A stretch of 64,000 nucleotides of DNA, taken from NCBI RefSeq assembly GCF_001905145.1, contig NZ_LWLB01000033.1, positions 186,001 through 250,000 of the forward strand. Direction: 5' to 3'. The translations under genes and the position numbers were made by a program. The DNA comes from Nocardiopsis sp. TSRI0078 (GTDB lineage: Bacteria; Actinomycetota; Actinomycetes; Streptosporangiales; Streptosporangiaceae). The notes below the pieces were generated by a model, which was given only the letters and a program-made list of their open reading frames with translations, did not search any database and was not told the origin of the DNA. Below are positions 30,954 through 40,823 of this stretch, one piece after another (within the stretch, counting starts at the first letter, position 1; every line of letters starts with the position of its first letter).

Positions 30954-31703
30954 ATGGAGTCGTCCCCGACCGGTCCGTCTTGCGAGGAGTCAGCCATCAG
31001 CCGCCTGGTGCTATGGAACATCGACCTCACCCTCCTCGACGTGGGGCAGGTGATGAGGGCCGCCTACGCCGAGGCCTTCGAGAAGGTCACCGGTGAGCCG
31101 CTGGTCTACCTGACCTCGGCGGCGGGCCGCACCGACTCGGAGATGTTCTTCGAGTTCTGCGCCCGCAACTACGTCGACGTCGAGCCCGACAACGACATCC
31201 TGGCCGAGTTCCTCGCCGCCCTGGAGGAGTCCTTCGGCAACCGCTCGGGCGAACTCCTGTCCAGGGGCCGGGCGACGCCCGGGGCGGCCGCCTCCCTGGC
31301 GGCCGTGGCCTCCATGCCCGACACCGTCCAGACCGTGGTCAGCGGCAGCACCCGCGCCAACGCCACGGCCAAGCTGGTCGCGTTCGGGCTGGACACCCAC
31401 CTCGACCTGTCCATCGGCGGATACGGTTCGGTCAACTACCCCAAGTCCAGCCTGATCCAGTCCATCCGACTGCACGCGTCGGGCGAGGGCGGACGGGTCT
31501 ACACCGAGGAGGAGACGGTGTTCGTCACCGACTCCGTACCGGACGTGCGCGCCGCCGTGATCGGCGGCGCGGCCCCGGTCGCGGTGCTCAGCGGTTCGGC
31601 TACGGAGGGTCAGCTGCGCGAGGCCGGAGCGGCCGCCGTCCTGCCCGACCTGACCGATCCGCGCGCCGTGATGACCGCGGTCCACCAGGCGACGGCCCGG
31701 TAG
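30954..31703 (+). CDS. HAD-like protein lacking the nucleophilic aspartate
   Basis: This HAD fold protein has motif I LVLWNIDLTLLDVG. The first Asp of DxDxT, the phospho-nucleophile, is Asn, while the second Asp is kept. Motif II SGST follows in VVSGSTRANA, motif III is Lys in NYPKSSLI, and motif IV is FVTDSVPDVRAA, so other HAD residues remain. Without the nucleophile, hydrolysis by the usual route is not expected; it may bind phosphoesters or act in sensing. The start is uncertain: ATG 30954 has no ribosome site, GTG 30939 is 15 bases upstream, and a well-placed GAGGAG sits seven bases before an ATC at 30996 that would give the natural N-terminus ISRLVLWN. Neighbours give no functional hint. 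Confidence 0.82.
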   Translation: MESSPTGPSCEESAISRLVLWNIDLTLLDVGQVMRAAYAEAFEKVTGEPLVYLTSAAGRTDSEMFFEFCARNYVDVEPDNDILAEFLAALEESFGNRSGELLSRGRATPGAAASLAAVASMPDTVQTVVSGSTRANATAKLVAFGLDTHLDLSIGGYGSVNYPKSSLIQSIRLHASGEGGRVYTEEETVFVTDSVPDVRAAVIGGAAPVAVLSGSATEGQLREAGAAAVLPDLTDPRAVMTAVHQATAR

Positions 31704-32053
31704 CGACATGTTCACCGGCCCCGGGGGGTAGGTGGTGGCCCATGTACGCAGTCACCGATCACCGCAATCTGGCTATAACAGTAGGTAATCACCATGTAAC
31801 GGTGTCGGTCCTGTTTCCGGGGTCGAAAGCCAGTAGCCTGGGCAGCGAGCGGGGCTGGGACAACGTGGTCCGAAGCCCCGCGTTCCGACGGCCTGTGCGC
31901 ACAGGCCCATTCCCAACCGCCATGCCGGTGGGTTCCTTGCGGCCCAAGGAACTCACACGAAATAACACGACAGCACACGAGTTCACAGGTCACGTGACCG
32001 TTCGTTCTGCCAGTGCGCGTGCGACGTTGCTCACAAAGGAGTGAGAGATCCCT
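31704..32053. promoter_or_regulatory. 350-base promoter and leader of the glutamate dehydrogenase gene
   Basis: No gene seen. It holds three GTAAC-like words at 31775-31800 (listed separately) and a perfect 18-bp palindrome GGCCTGTGCGCACAGGCC at 31890-31907. A hairpin GTTCCTTG/CAAGGAAC spans 31932-31952. AAAGGAGTGAGAG precedes the ATG with a somewhat long spacing. Confidence 0.55.
31775..31800 (+). promoter_or_regulatory. GTAAC-type direct repeats, candidate GlnR or MtrA site
   Basis: ATAAC (31775-31779), GTAAT (31785-31789) and GTAAC (31796-31800) recur at 10- to 11-base intervals, one helical turn, in an AT-richer patch upstream of the glutamate dehydrogenase gene. Actinobacterial GlnR boxes are described as gTnAc-n6-GaAAc, and MtrA has been reported to bind similar words. 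The match is partial. Confidence 0.4.
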
Positions 32054-35000
32054 ATGTCCGGGCAATCCGACGTCCATCTCCAGAAGCTGCTCAGCGACGC
32101 GGCCGCCAAGTGGTCCCCGGGGGCGCGCATCAGCCCCGAGGAGGCCGACGCGGTCCGGCGCTTCCTCCCCGTCTACTACCGCCACACGGACCCTGAGGAG
32201 ATCAGCGGCCGTGCCCCGGAGCAGATCTGCGGACCCGCCGAGGCCCACCTCGCCTTCGGCGCCCACCGCGCCCCCGGAAGGGCCAAGGTCCGCGTCTACA
32301 CCCCCGACGCCGAGCGGAACGGCTGGGACCAGCAGACCAGCGTCCTGGAGATCGTCACCGACAACGCCCCCTTCCTCGTCTCCTCCGTCACCATGGCCCT
32401 CGCCGACCTCGGTGCCGGAGTCCGGCTGATCGTCCACCCGCAGATGACCGTCGGCCGCGACCTGGGCGGGCGCCTGTGCCAGGTCGACCCCGAGGTCGGC
32501 GGCGAGGACCTGCTGCCCATCGACGAGTCCTGGATCCACATCGAGATCGATCCGCAGTCCGATCCCGGACGCTTCGAGGAGATCGCCGCCCGCGTGGAGA
32601 GCGTCCTGGCCGACGTGCGCTACGTGGACGAGGACGCCGCCAAGATGAGCGACCGGGCCATCCGGATCGCGGACGAGCTGGCCGCCTACCCCGACCGCCT
32701 CGTGGCCGGGGGAGTGGACCCGCGCGAGATCGGCGAGAGCGTCGACTTCCTGCGCTGGACCGCCGGACGCCACTTCACCTTCATGGGCTACCGCGAGTAC
32801 AGCCTGGTCACCGACGAGAACGGCGACGACTCCCTGCGCCCGGAGCCCGGCTCCGGCCTCGGCATCCTGCGGATGGACTCGCCCGCCTCCACCAGCTTCG
32901 CCGCCCTGCCCCCCGAGATCCGCGCCAAGGCGCGCGAGCCCTACGTCCTCGTGCTGACCAAGGCCAACTCGCGCGCGACCGTCTACCGCCCCAAGTACCT
33001 GGACTACGTGGGCGTCAAGAAGTTCGACGCCCAGGGCAACATCGTCGGAGAGCGCCGCTTCCTCGGCCTGTTCACCTCCCAGGCCAACACCACCAGCATC
33101 TCCCAGATCCCCATCATGCGCCGCAAGCAGGCCGAGGTGCTGGCCCTGGCCGGGTTCGAGGCCGACAGCTACGACGGCAGGGACCTCGTCGAGCTCCTGG
33201 AGACCTTCCCCCGCGAGGAGCTCCTGCAGATCCCCGTGGGCGAGCTGTACAACATCGTGCGGGGGGTCCTGCGCCTGCGCGGCCGCCGCGGCACCAAGCT
33301 GTTCATGCGCCGCGACCCCTACGGCGGCCGGTACATGTCGTGCTTCGTGTACATGCCGCGCGACCAGTACAGCACCCGGGTGCGCCTGGACATCCAGGAC
33401 GTCCTCGCCGACGCCTTCAAGGGCGCGACCATGGACCACAACGTGCTGATCGGCTCCGCGCCGCTCGCCCGCCTGTACCTGGTGGCGCGGGCCCGGCACG
33501 GGCAGACCCTCGCCGACATCGACCAGGTCGCCCTGGAGGAGAAGGTCCGCCAGGCCGCCCGCTCGTGGGACGCGGACTTCGACGAGGCCCTCACCGGGGC
33601 CTTCGGTCCCATGCGCGCCACCGAGCTCAAGGACCGCTACTCCGACGGCCTGAACGAGGCCTACAAGGTCGACAACAGCCCCGCGACCGCGGCCGCCGAC
33701 ATCGGTCAGCTGGAGAGGCTCCTCAGCAGGACCGATCCCGAGCGGCGGCACGGCGAGTTCTCGGCCGTCCTGTACCAGCGCGAGGACGCCGAGCCCGGCT
33801 GCTACCGGTTCCGCCTCTACCGGATCGGGGAGCCCGTCTCGCTCTCGCGCGTCCTGCCCGTCCTGGAGAACCTGGGCGTGGAGGTCGTCGACGAGTGGCC
33901 CTACGACATGACCGTCCAGGACGTGGGCCGGGTGTGGGTCTACGACTTCGGCCTCGGCCCGATCCCCGGCTCCGACCTGGCGCCCGAACGCCTCAAGGCC
34001 CTGTTCGAGGAGGCCTTCGACGCCTCCTGGCGCGACCTCGGCGAGAGCGACCGGTTCAACGCCCTGGTGGTGCGCGCGGGGCTCGACTGGCGCCAGCTCA
34101 CCGTGCTGCGCGCCTACGCCAAGTACCTGCGCCAGACCGGTTCCACGTTCACGCCCGAGTACCTGGCCGACGTCCTGACCGCCAACGTGGGCATCGCCAA
34201 CCTGCTGGTCGAGCTGTTCGAGACCCGGTTCGACCCCGACCAGCCCGACGAGGGCCGCGACGACCGCACCGGCGTCCTCGTCCGCAAGATCGAGGGTGAG
34301 CTGGAGGCCGTGGCCAGCCTGGACCACGACCGCATCCTGCGCTCGTTCCTGGCGGTCATCCGAGCCACCCTGCGTACCAACCACTACCAGGGCCACCCCT
34401 ACCTGGTGCTCAAGCTCAACCCGCAGGAGATCCCGGACCTGCCGCACCCGCGGCCCCGGTACGAGATGTACGTGTACTCCCCGCGCGTGGAGGGCGTGCA
34501 CCTGCGCTTCGGCGCCGTCGCACGCGGCGGGCTGCGCTGGTCGGATCGCCTGGAGGACTTCCGCACCGAGATCCTGGGCCTGGTCAAGGCCCAGATGGTG
34601 AAGAACTCCGTCATCGTCCCCAGCGGCGCCAAGGGCGGCTTCGTGTGCAAGCGGCTGCCCCAGAACGGCACCCGCGAGGAGGTGATGGCCGAGGTCGTGG
34701 CCTGCTACAAGCAGTTCGTCAGCGGCCTGCTGGACGTCACCGACAACCTCGTGGACGGCGAGACCGTCCACCCCGAGCGCACCGTCCTGCACGACGGCGA
34801 CGACTCCTACCTCGTGGTCGCCGCCGACAAGGGCACCGCCACCCTCTCCGACACCGCCAACGCCATCTCCACCGAGCGCGGCTTCTGGCTCGGCGACGCC
34901 TTCGCCTCCGGCGGCTCGGTCGGCTACGACCACAAGGCGATGGGCATCACCGCGCGCGGCGCCTGGGAGTCGGTCCGGTACCACTTCCGGGAGATGGGCG

Positions 35001-36922
35001 TGAACGTGCAGGAGGAGCCGTTCACCGTCGTCGGCGTCGGCGACATGTCCGGTGACGTGTTCGGGAACGGGATGCTGCTGTCCCGGCAGATCCGGCTGAT
35101 CGCGGCCTTCGACCACCGCCACGTCTTCCTCGACCCGGACCCGGACCCGCACACCTCCTGGGTGGAGCGCAAGCGGGTGTTCGACCTGCCCCGCAGCACG
35201 TGGGAGGACTACGACCCGAAGCTGATCTCCGAGGGCGGCGGCGTGCACCCGCGCACCGCCAAGTCCGTGCCGGTCACCCCGCAGGTGCGCGAGGCGCTCG
35301 GCATCGAGGAGGGCGTGGAGGCCCTCACCCCGGACGAGCTGATCCGGTGCGTGCTCACGGCCCCCGTCGACCTGCTGTGGAACGGCGGCATCGGCACCTA
35401 CGTCAAGGCCAGTACCGAGACGCACGCCGACGTGGGCGACAAGGCCAACGACCAGTTGCGCGTGGACGCCTCCGACCTGCGCGTCAAGGTGGTCGGTGAG
35501 GGCGGCAACCTGGGGCTGACCCAGCCCGCGCGGATCGAGTTCGCGCGCGAGGGCGGCCGGGTCAACACCGACTTCATCGACAACTCCGCCGGTGTGGACA
35601 CCTCCGACCACGAGGTCAACATCAAGATCATGCTGGACCGCGAGGTGCGGGCCGGGACGCTGGACAAGGACGACCGCGACCAGCTGTTCATCGACATGAC
35701 CGACGAGGTCGCCGACCTGGTACTGGACAACAACTACGCGCAGAACACCGCGCTGGCCGCCTCGCGCAAGCAGGACACCCAGATGCTGCACGTCCACGGC
35801 CGGTACATGCGGCACCTGGAGCGCACCAAGGTCCTCAAGCGCAAGCAGGAGGACCTGCCCTCCGACAAGGCGATCGCGGAGCGGCGCGCGGCGGGCGGGG
35901 GGCTGACCAGCCCGGAGTTCGCCACCCTGCTGTCGTACACCAAGATCAGCCTCAAGGAGGAGATCGGCCTGTCCGACCTGGCCGACGACCCCTACCTGGC
36001 CGACACGCTGACCGGGTACTTCCCGACGCCGCTGCGGTCGGAGCGCTTCGCCCCGGGCGTGGCCTCGCACCCGCTGCGCCGGGAGATCATCGTCAACCAG
36101 GTCGTCAACCACATGGTCAACCACTCGGGGGTGACCTTCGCGTTCCGGCTCAACGAGGAGCTGGGCGCCAACGCGGCCGACATCGCCCGCGCCTACCTGG
36201 TGGTGCAGGACGTGCTGGGGCTGCGCCGGTTCTGGGGCCGGGTGGAGGAGCTGAACCACGAGGTCTCGGTGGACAGCCAGCTCGCCCTGCTGCTGGAGAC
36301 GCGCAAGCTCGCCGAGCGCTCCGCCCGGTGGCTGCTGCGCAACCGCACCTTCCCCTTCGACATCAGCAGCGAGATCGGCTACTTCGCCGAGGGCGTGGGC
36401 GAGGTGCTGCCGCGGCTGGTCCAGCTGCTGCGGGGCCGTGACCGGGAGGCCTTCGTCGAGCGCCGCGACCGCTACACGTCGATGGGCGTGCCGACCGATC
36501 TGGCCGAGCAGGTGGCCGTGATGGTGCCCGCCTACTCCACGCTGGACCTGGTGGAGATCGCCCACCGCACCGGGCGCCCGGTGGAGCAGGTCGCCGAGCT
36601 CTACTTCGAGCTGGCCGACCGGCTCAACATCAGCTGGTGGCGCGAGCGGATCATCGACCTGCCGCGGGACGACCGCTGGGCCACCACGGCGCGGGCCTCG
36701 CTGCGCGACGACCTGTACGCGGCGCACGCCGACCTGACGGCCCGGGTGCTGGAGAGCGGCCCGGCGGAGGCTCCCCCGGAGCTGATCGCCGAGTGGCTCG
36801 ACCAGAACCGGGACCGGGTGGAGCGCGCCGGGATCACCCTGTCGGAGATCCAGGAGAACGAGCGGTTCGACCTGGCCACCCTGTCGGTGGCGCTGCGGGC
36901 CTTCCGCGGGCTGGTGGACTGA
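32054..36922 (+). CDS. NAD-specific glutamate dehydrogenase, large (180-kDa) class
   Basis: This 1622-residue enzyme belongs to the large NAD-GDH family first described in Streptomyces. It converts glutamate to 2-oxoglutarate and ammonia, mainly catabolically. The N-terminal third holds ACT-like regulatory modules (LEIVTDNAPFLVSSVTMAL). The catalytic core lies around 800-1250, including LRWSDRLEDFRTEILGLVKA, VPSGAKGGFVCK with the active-site Lys, FVVGVGDMSGDVFGNGM-like VVGVGDMSGDVFGNGM, GEGGNLGLTQPARIEFA and NTDFIDNSAGVDTSDHEVN. The C-terminal helical domain completes the normal length. It is monocistronic, flanked by a long leader with GTAAC repeats and a strong terminator. Upstream elements suggest nitrogen control. 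No frameshift was seen. Confidence 0.97.
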   Translation: MSGQSDVHLQKLLSDAAAKWSPGARISPEEADAVRRFLPVYYRHTDPEEISGRAPEQICGPAEAHLAFGAHRAPGRAKVRVYTPDAERNGWDQQTSVLEIVTDNAPFLVSSVTMALADLGAGVRLIVHPQMTVGRDLGGRLCQVDPEVGGEDLLPIDESWIHIEIDPQSDPGRFEEIAARVESVLADVRYVDEDAAKMSDRAIRIADELAAYPDRLVAGGVDPREIGESVDFLRWTAGRHFTFMGYREYSLVTDENGDDSLRPEPGSGLGILRMDSPASTSFAALPPEIRAKAREPYVLVLTKANSRATVYRPKYLDYVGVKKFDAQGNIVGERRFLGLFTSQANTTSISQIPIMRRKQAEVLALAGFEADSYDGRDLVELLETFPREELLQIPVGELYNIVRGVLRLRGRRGTKLFMRRDPYGGRYMSCFVYMPRDQYSTRVRLDIQDVLADAFKGATMDHNVLIGSAPLARLYLVARARHGQTLADIDQVALEEKVRQAARSWDADFDEALTGAFGPMRATELKDRYSDGLNEAYKVDNSPATAAADIGQLERLLSRTDPERRHGEFSAVLYQREDAEPGCYRFRLYRIGEPVSLSRVLPVLENLGVEVVDEWPYDMTVQDVGRVWVYDFGLGPIPGSDLAPERLKALFEEAFDASWRDLGESDRFNALVVRAGLDWRQLTVLRAYAKYLRQTGSTFTPEYLADVLTANVGIANLLVELFETRFDPDQPDEGRDDRTGVLVRKIEGELEAVASLDHDRILRSFLAVIRATLRTNHYQGHPYLVLKLNPQEIPDLPHPRPRYEMYVYSPRVEGVHLRFGAVARGGLRWSDRLEDFRTEILGLVKAQMVKNSVIVPSGAKGGFVCKRLPQNGTREEVMAEVVACYKQFVSGLLDVTDNLVDGETVHPERTVLHDGDDSYLVVAADKGTATLSDTANAISTERGFWLGDAFASGGSVGYDHKAMGITARGAWESVRYHFREMGVNVQEEPFTVVGVGDMSGDVFGNGMLLSRQIRLIAAFDHRHVFLDPDPDPHTSWVERKRVFDLPRSTWEDYDPKLISEGGGVHPRTAKSVPVTPQVREALGIEEGVEALTPDELIRCVLTAPVDLLWNGGIGTYVKASTETHADVGDKANDQLRVDASDLRVKVVGEGGNLGLTQPARIEFAREGGRVNTDFIDNSAGVDTSDHEVNIKIMLDREVRAGTLDKDDRDQLFIDMTDEVADLVLDNNYAQNTALAASRKQDTQMLHVHGRYMRHLERTKVLKRKQEDLPSDKAIAERRAAGGGLTSPEFATLLSYTKISLKEEIGLSDLADDPYLADTLTGYFPTPLRSERFAPGVASHPLRREIIVNQVVNHMVNHSGVTFAFRLNEELGANAADIARAYLVVQDVLGLRRFWGRVEELNHEVSVDSQLALLLETRKLAERSARWLLRNRTFPFDISSEIGYFAEGVGEVLPRLVQLLRGRDREAFVERRDRYTSMGVPTDLAEQVAVMVPAYSTLDLVEIAHRTGRPVEQVAELYFELADRLNISWWRERIIDLPRDDRWATTARASLRDDLYAAHADLTARVLESGPAEAPPELIAEWLDQNRDRVERAGITLSEIQENERFDLATLSVALRAFRGLVD

Positions 36923-36951
36923 GCCCGGCCGCCCACGGCGGCGGACACCAG

Positions 36952-36995
36952 GCACACGGGTTCCCCGCGCGCACTCGCGCGGGGAACCCGTGTGC
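36952..36995 (+). terminator. Terminator of the glutamate dehydrogenase gene
   Basis: A perfect 19-bp stem: GCACACGGGTTCCCCGCGC at 36952-36970 pairs with 36977-36995 across a 6-base loop, followed by GTTTG. It ends only 23 bases before the prfB start. Confidence 0.9.
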
Positions 36996-37018
36996 GTTTG
37001 GCCCCTACACTGGGGTCC

Positions 37019-38137
<1,119 letters not shown>

Positions 38138-38603
38138 GGCGACCGGACGGTGCCCTCCGAGGCCCCCGTCGCGCTCCGGCCCGGGTCCGGGCTCCCCGGG
38201 GGCGGGAGCCCCCGGCGCCCGGACCGCACTCCCGGGGGCCGGGTGGGCGTCCGCCGCGCAGATCCCGACGTTGCGGGCCGCGTACGGTGACACGCCCGGT
38301 CGTACGGCGCGTACCAGGAGTGATGCACGCGGGGCGCATGCGGAGGTTGTATCCCAATGGTGATGATCACGACTCCGCAGTTTTACCGAAAATGCTATAT
38401 GTGAACGTTATCATCGGTTGACACCTCCGATATGCTCGTGGCTGCTGTCCGATAGGGCACTGATCCGCGGGGCGTGACGCGACTTGGACAATCCGGGCCG
38501 CTCCCCCCTCTAAACTGTCGGTTGGCCATGCGGCCGGTACGATCCCGCGCGGAGAGCCCTCCACGGCGGGTGCCCATACCTTCGAGAACCTTGTGATGCG
38601 CCT
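38138..38603 (+). promoter_or_regulatory. 466-base region upstream of ftsE
   Basis: No gene is seen. GGGCTCCC (38189-38196) pairs with GGGAGCCC (38204-38211) as a possible prfB terminator. From 38370 the sequence turns AT-rich and contains the promoter candidate at 38408-38436. The ftsE start is about 165 bases further on, so the leader would be long. Confidence 0.5.
38408..38436 (+). promoter_or_regulatory. Candidate sigma-70-type promoter for ftsEX
   Basis: TTATCA (38408-38413) and TATGCT (38431-38436) are 17 bases apart and lie in the AT-rich island of the ftsE upstream region. A perfect TTGACA at 38418 has no matching -10 at the right distance. Confidence 0.4.
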
Positions 38604-39293
38604 GTGATCCACTTCGATAACGTCACCAAGGTCTACCCGACCCAGAAGCGCCCCGCGCTCGACGGCGTTTCCATTGACGTAGACAAGGGCGAGTTCGTCT
38701 TCCTCGTCGGCCCGTCCGGCTCCGGAAAGTCGACCTTCCTCCGCTTGGTGCTCAAGGAGGAGAAGCCCGACAAGGGGCGCGTCAACGTCGCCGGCAAGGA
38801 CCTGGCGCGCCTGTCCAACTGGAAGGTGCCGCACCTGCGCCGCCGTATCGGCTGTGTCTTCCAGGACTTCCGCCTGCTGCCGAACAAGAACGTCTTCGAG
38901 AACGTCGCCTTCGCCCTGGAGGTCATCGGCAAGCCCCGGCGCTTCATCAAGAGGGTCGTACCCGAGGTCGTCGAGCTCGTCGGCCTGGAGGGCAAGGCCG
39001 GACGCATGCCCCACGAGCTCTCCGGTGGCGAGCAGCAGCGCGTGGCCATCGCCCGCGCCTTCGTCAACCGCCCGCAGATCCTGCTGGCCGACGAGCCCAC
39101 CGGAAACATCGACCCCGCGACCTCCATCGGCATCATGAAGGTGCTGGACCGAATCAACCGCACGGGCACCACAGTCGTCATGGCGACCCACGATGCCGCC
39201 ATCGTCGACTCGATGCGTAAGCGCGTGATCGAGCTTGAAGAGGGCCTGGTAGTGCGCGACCAGACGCGCGGCGTCTACGGCCAGGCGTACTGA
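38604..39293 (+). CDS. ftsE: FtsE, cell-division ABC ATPase
   Basis: This 229-residue ABC ATPase has Walker [11 protein letters not shown] (35-44), Q-loop VFQDFRLL, signature LSGGEQQRV (139-147), Walker [10 protein letters not shown] (158-166) and switch His in [10 protein letters not shown]. FtsE pairs with FtsX at the division or growth site and, by ATP-driven conformational change, activates peptidoglycan hydrolases. The GTG start at 38604 gives [12 protein letters not shown], the standard N-terminus. ftsX begins 57 bases downstream. Its upstream spacer contains the only visible promoter of the cluster. Confidence 0.97.
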   Translation: MIHFDNVTKVYPTQKRPALDGVSIDVDKGEFVFLVGPSGSGKSTFLRLVLKEEKPDKGRVNVAGKDLARLSNWKVPHLRRRIGCVFQDFRLLPNKNVFENVAFALEVIGKPRRFIKRVVPEVVELVGLEGKAGRMPHELSGGEQQRVAIARAFVNRPQILLADEPTGNIDPATSIGIMKVLDRINRTGTTVVMATHDAAIVDSMRKRVIELEEGLVVRDQTRGVYGQAY

Positions 39294-39350
39294 CCTCTTG
39301 CTGCGAGGACCGGCGCGGCGAAGCCCCAAAGGATGGACCTTTAACAGATC

Positions 39351-40262
39351 ATGCGAGCACAATTCGTTCTCTCCGAGACGTGGATCGGCCTTCGCCGAAA
39401 CCTGACGATGACCATCGCCGTCATCACGACGGTGGCCATCTCACTGACCCTGTTCGGCGCCGGTCTGCTGGTCAACCAGCAGGTTTCCGAGATGCGCAGC
39501 TACTGGGACGAGCGGATCACGCTCACCATCTACATGTGCACCGACATCTCGCCGACCCAGGTCTGCCAGGAGAACGGTGCGGCCACCGAAGCGGACCGTG
39601 AGTCCCTCGAAGGCACCCTGAACGGCCTGAACGAGGTCGCGAGCTTCGACTACCTCACCGCGGCCGAGGCCTGGCAGGACTTCCAGGACCGGTTGGGCTC
39701 CTCCAACGAGGCGCTGGCCAACGCCGCGCAGGAGGGCGACATCCCGGACAACTACCGGGTCCAGCTCACCGACCCGGCCCACTACGACACCGTGCGCAAC
39801 GCGGTCGAGGGCGCTCCGGGTGTGGACACGGTCTCCGACGACCAGCGTGTGCTCGAACAGTTCTTCGGTCTGCTGGACGGTCTGCGTGCGGCCGCGCTGG
39901 TGCTCGCGGGCGTCCAGCTGGCCGCCGCCGCGCTGCTGATCGGCAACACCATCCGGCTGTCGGCCTACAGCCGCCGCCGGGAGACCGGCATCATGCGCCT
40001 GGTCGGTGCGTCGAACTTCTACATCCAGCTCCCCTTCCTGCTGGAGGGCGCGGTCGCGGGTCTCATCGGTGGTCTGATCGCCTCCGGGTTCATCGTGGCG
40101 ACCCGGTACACGCTGCTCACGCAGATCGAGGACTGGTTCCAGTTCGACGTGGCCCTGGGCACGGGATCGCTGCTGTACGTCATCGGCGTGTCGGTGATCC
40201 TCGGCGTCCTGCTGTGTACCATCACCTCGTTCCTCACCCTGCGCCGCTACCTCAAGATCTGA
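39351..40262 (+). CDS. ftsX: FtsX, cell-division membrane protein
   Basis: This 303-residue permease-like partner of FtsE has a first membrane helix near 21-43 (TMTIAVITTVAISLTLFGAG). The extracellular loop of about 120 residues contains a cysteine pair (MCTDISPTQVCQ) typical of actinobacterial FtsX. Three helices follow in the C-terminal half (from about 177, ALVLAGVQLAAAALLIGNTI, to VILGVLLCTITSFLTL), with the ETGIMRLVGASNFYIQLPF coupling helix. It transmits ATP hydrolysis by FtsE to extracytoplasmic wall hydrolases. smpB starts 73 bases later. A dedicated hydrolase or protease gene between ftsX and smpB, found in some relatives, is absent here. Confidence 0.96.
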   Translation: MRAQFVLSETWIGLRRNLTMTIAVITTVAISLTLFGAGLLVNQQVSEMRSYWDERITLTIYMCTDISPTQVCQENGAATEADRESLEGTLNGLNEVASFDYLTAAEAWQDFQDRLGSSNEALANAAQEGDIPDNYRVQLTDPAHYDTVRNAVEGAPGVDTVSDDQRVLEQFFGLLDGLRAAALVLAGVQLAAAALLIGNTIRLSAYSRRRETGIMRLVGASNFYIQLPFLLEGAVAGLIGGLIASGFIVATRYTLLTQIEDWFQFDVALGTGSLLYVIGVSVILGVLLCTITSFLTLRRYLKI

Positions 40263-40335
40263 CGGGGCCGCCGGGAGCGGAAGATTTGTCAGCCGGGGGG
40301 CCTCGTGCCCCCCGGACGTATGAAGGGACACATCT

Positions 40336-40800
40336 GTGGCACGGGAAACCGGGCGCAAGCTCATCGCGCAGAATCGGCGGGCCCGGCACGACTACCACCT
40401 CGACGAGACCTACGAGGCGGGCCTCGTCCTCACCGGTACCGAGGTCAAGTCGCTCCGACAGGGCCGCGCCTCCCTCGTGGACGGGTTCGCCCACATCAGC
40501 GACGGCGAGGTGTGGCTGGAGAACGTGCACATCCCGGAGTACTCACAGGGAACGTGGACGAACCACTCCGCCCGACGATCGCGTAAGCTACTCCTGCACC
40601 GCGAGCAGATCTCCCGGCTGATCGGCAAGACCCGAGAGCCCGGCCGCACGCTCGTCCCGCTGTCCCTGTACTTCAGCGACGGACGCGCCAAGGTCGAGAT
40701 CGCTCTGGCCCGCGGTAAGCGCGAGTACGACAAGCGCCACGACATCGCCGAGCGCGAGGCGAAGCGGGACATTGAACGCGCGCTCCGCCGCCGTCGATGA
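40336..40800 (+). CDS. smpB: SmpB, tmRNA-binding protein
   Basis: This 154-residue protein is complete: [39 protein letters not shown] and [20 protein letters not shown], and the C-terminal [21 protein letters not shown] tail that enters the mRNA channel. SmpB binds tmRNA and is essential for trans-translation, which rescues stalled ribosomes. The GTG start at 40336 has AAGGGACA upstream. Its RNA partner, ssrA, lies 2.4 kb downstream on the same strand with only the PBP-like lipoprotein between them. Confidence 0.97.
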   Translation: MARETGRKLIAQNRRARHDYHLDETYEAGLVLTGTEVKSLRQGRASLVDGFAHISDGEVWLENVHIPEYSQGTWTNHSARRSRKLLLHREQISRLIGKTREPGRTLVPLSLYFSDGRAKVEIALARGKREYDKRHDIAEREAKRDIERALRRRR

Positions 40801-40823
40801 GGCGCCCGAAAGGAACACACACG

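Noticed and set aside
38418-38446. TTGACA as the ftsE promoter -35
   Set aside because: No acceptable -10 at 16-19 bases; the overlapping TTATCA/TATGCT pair fits better.
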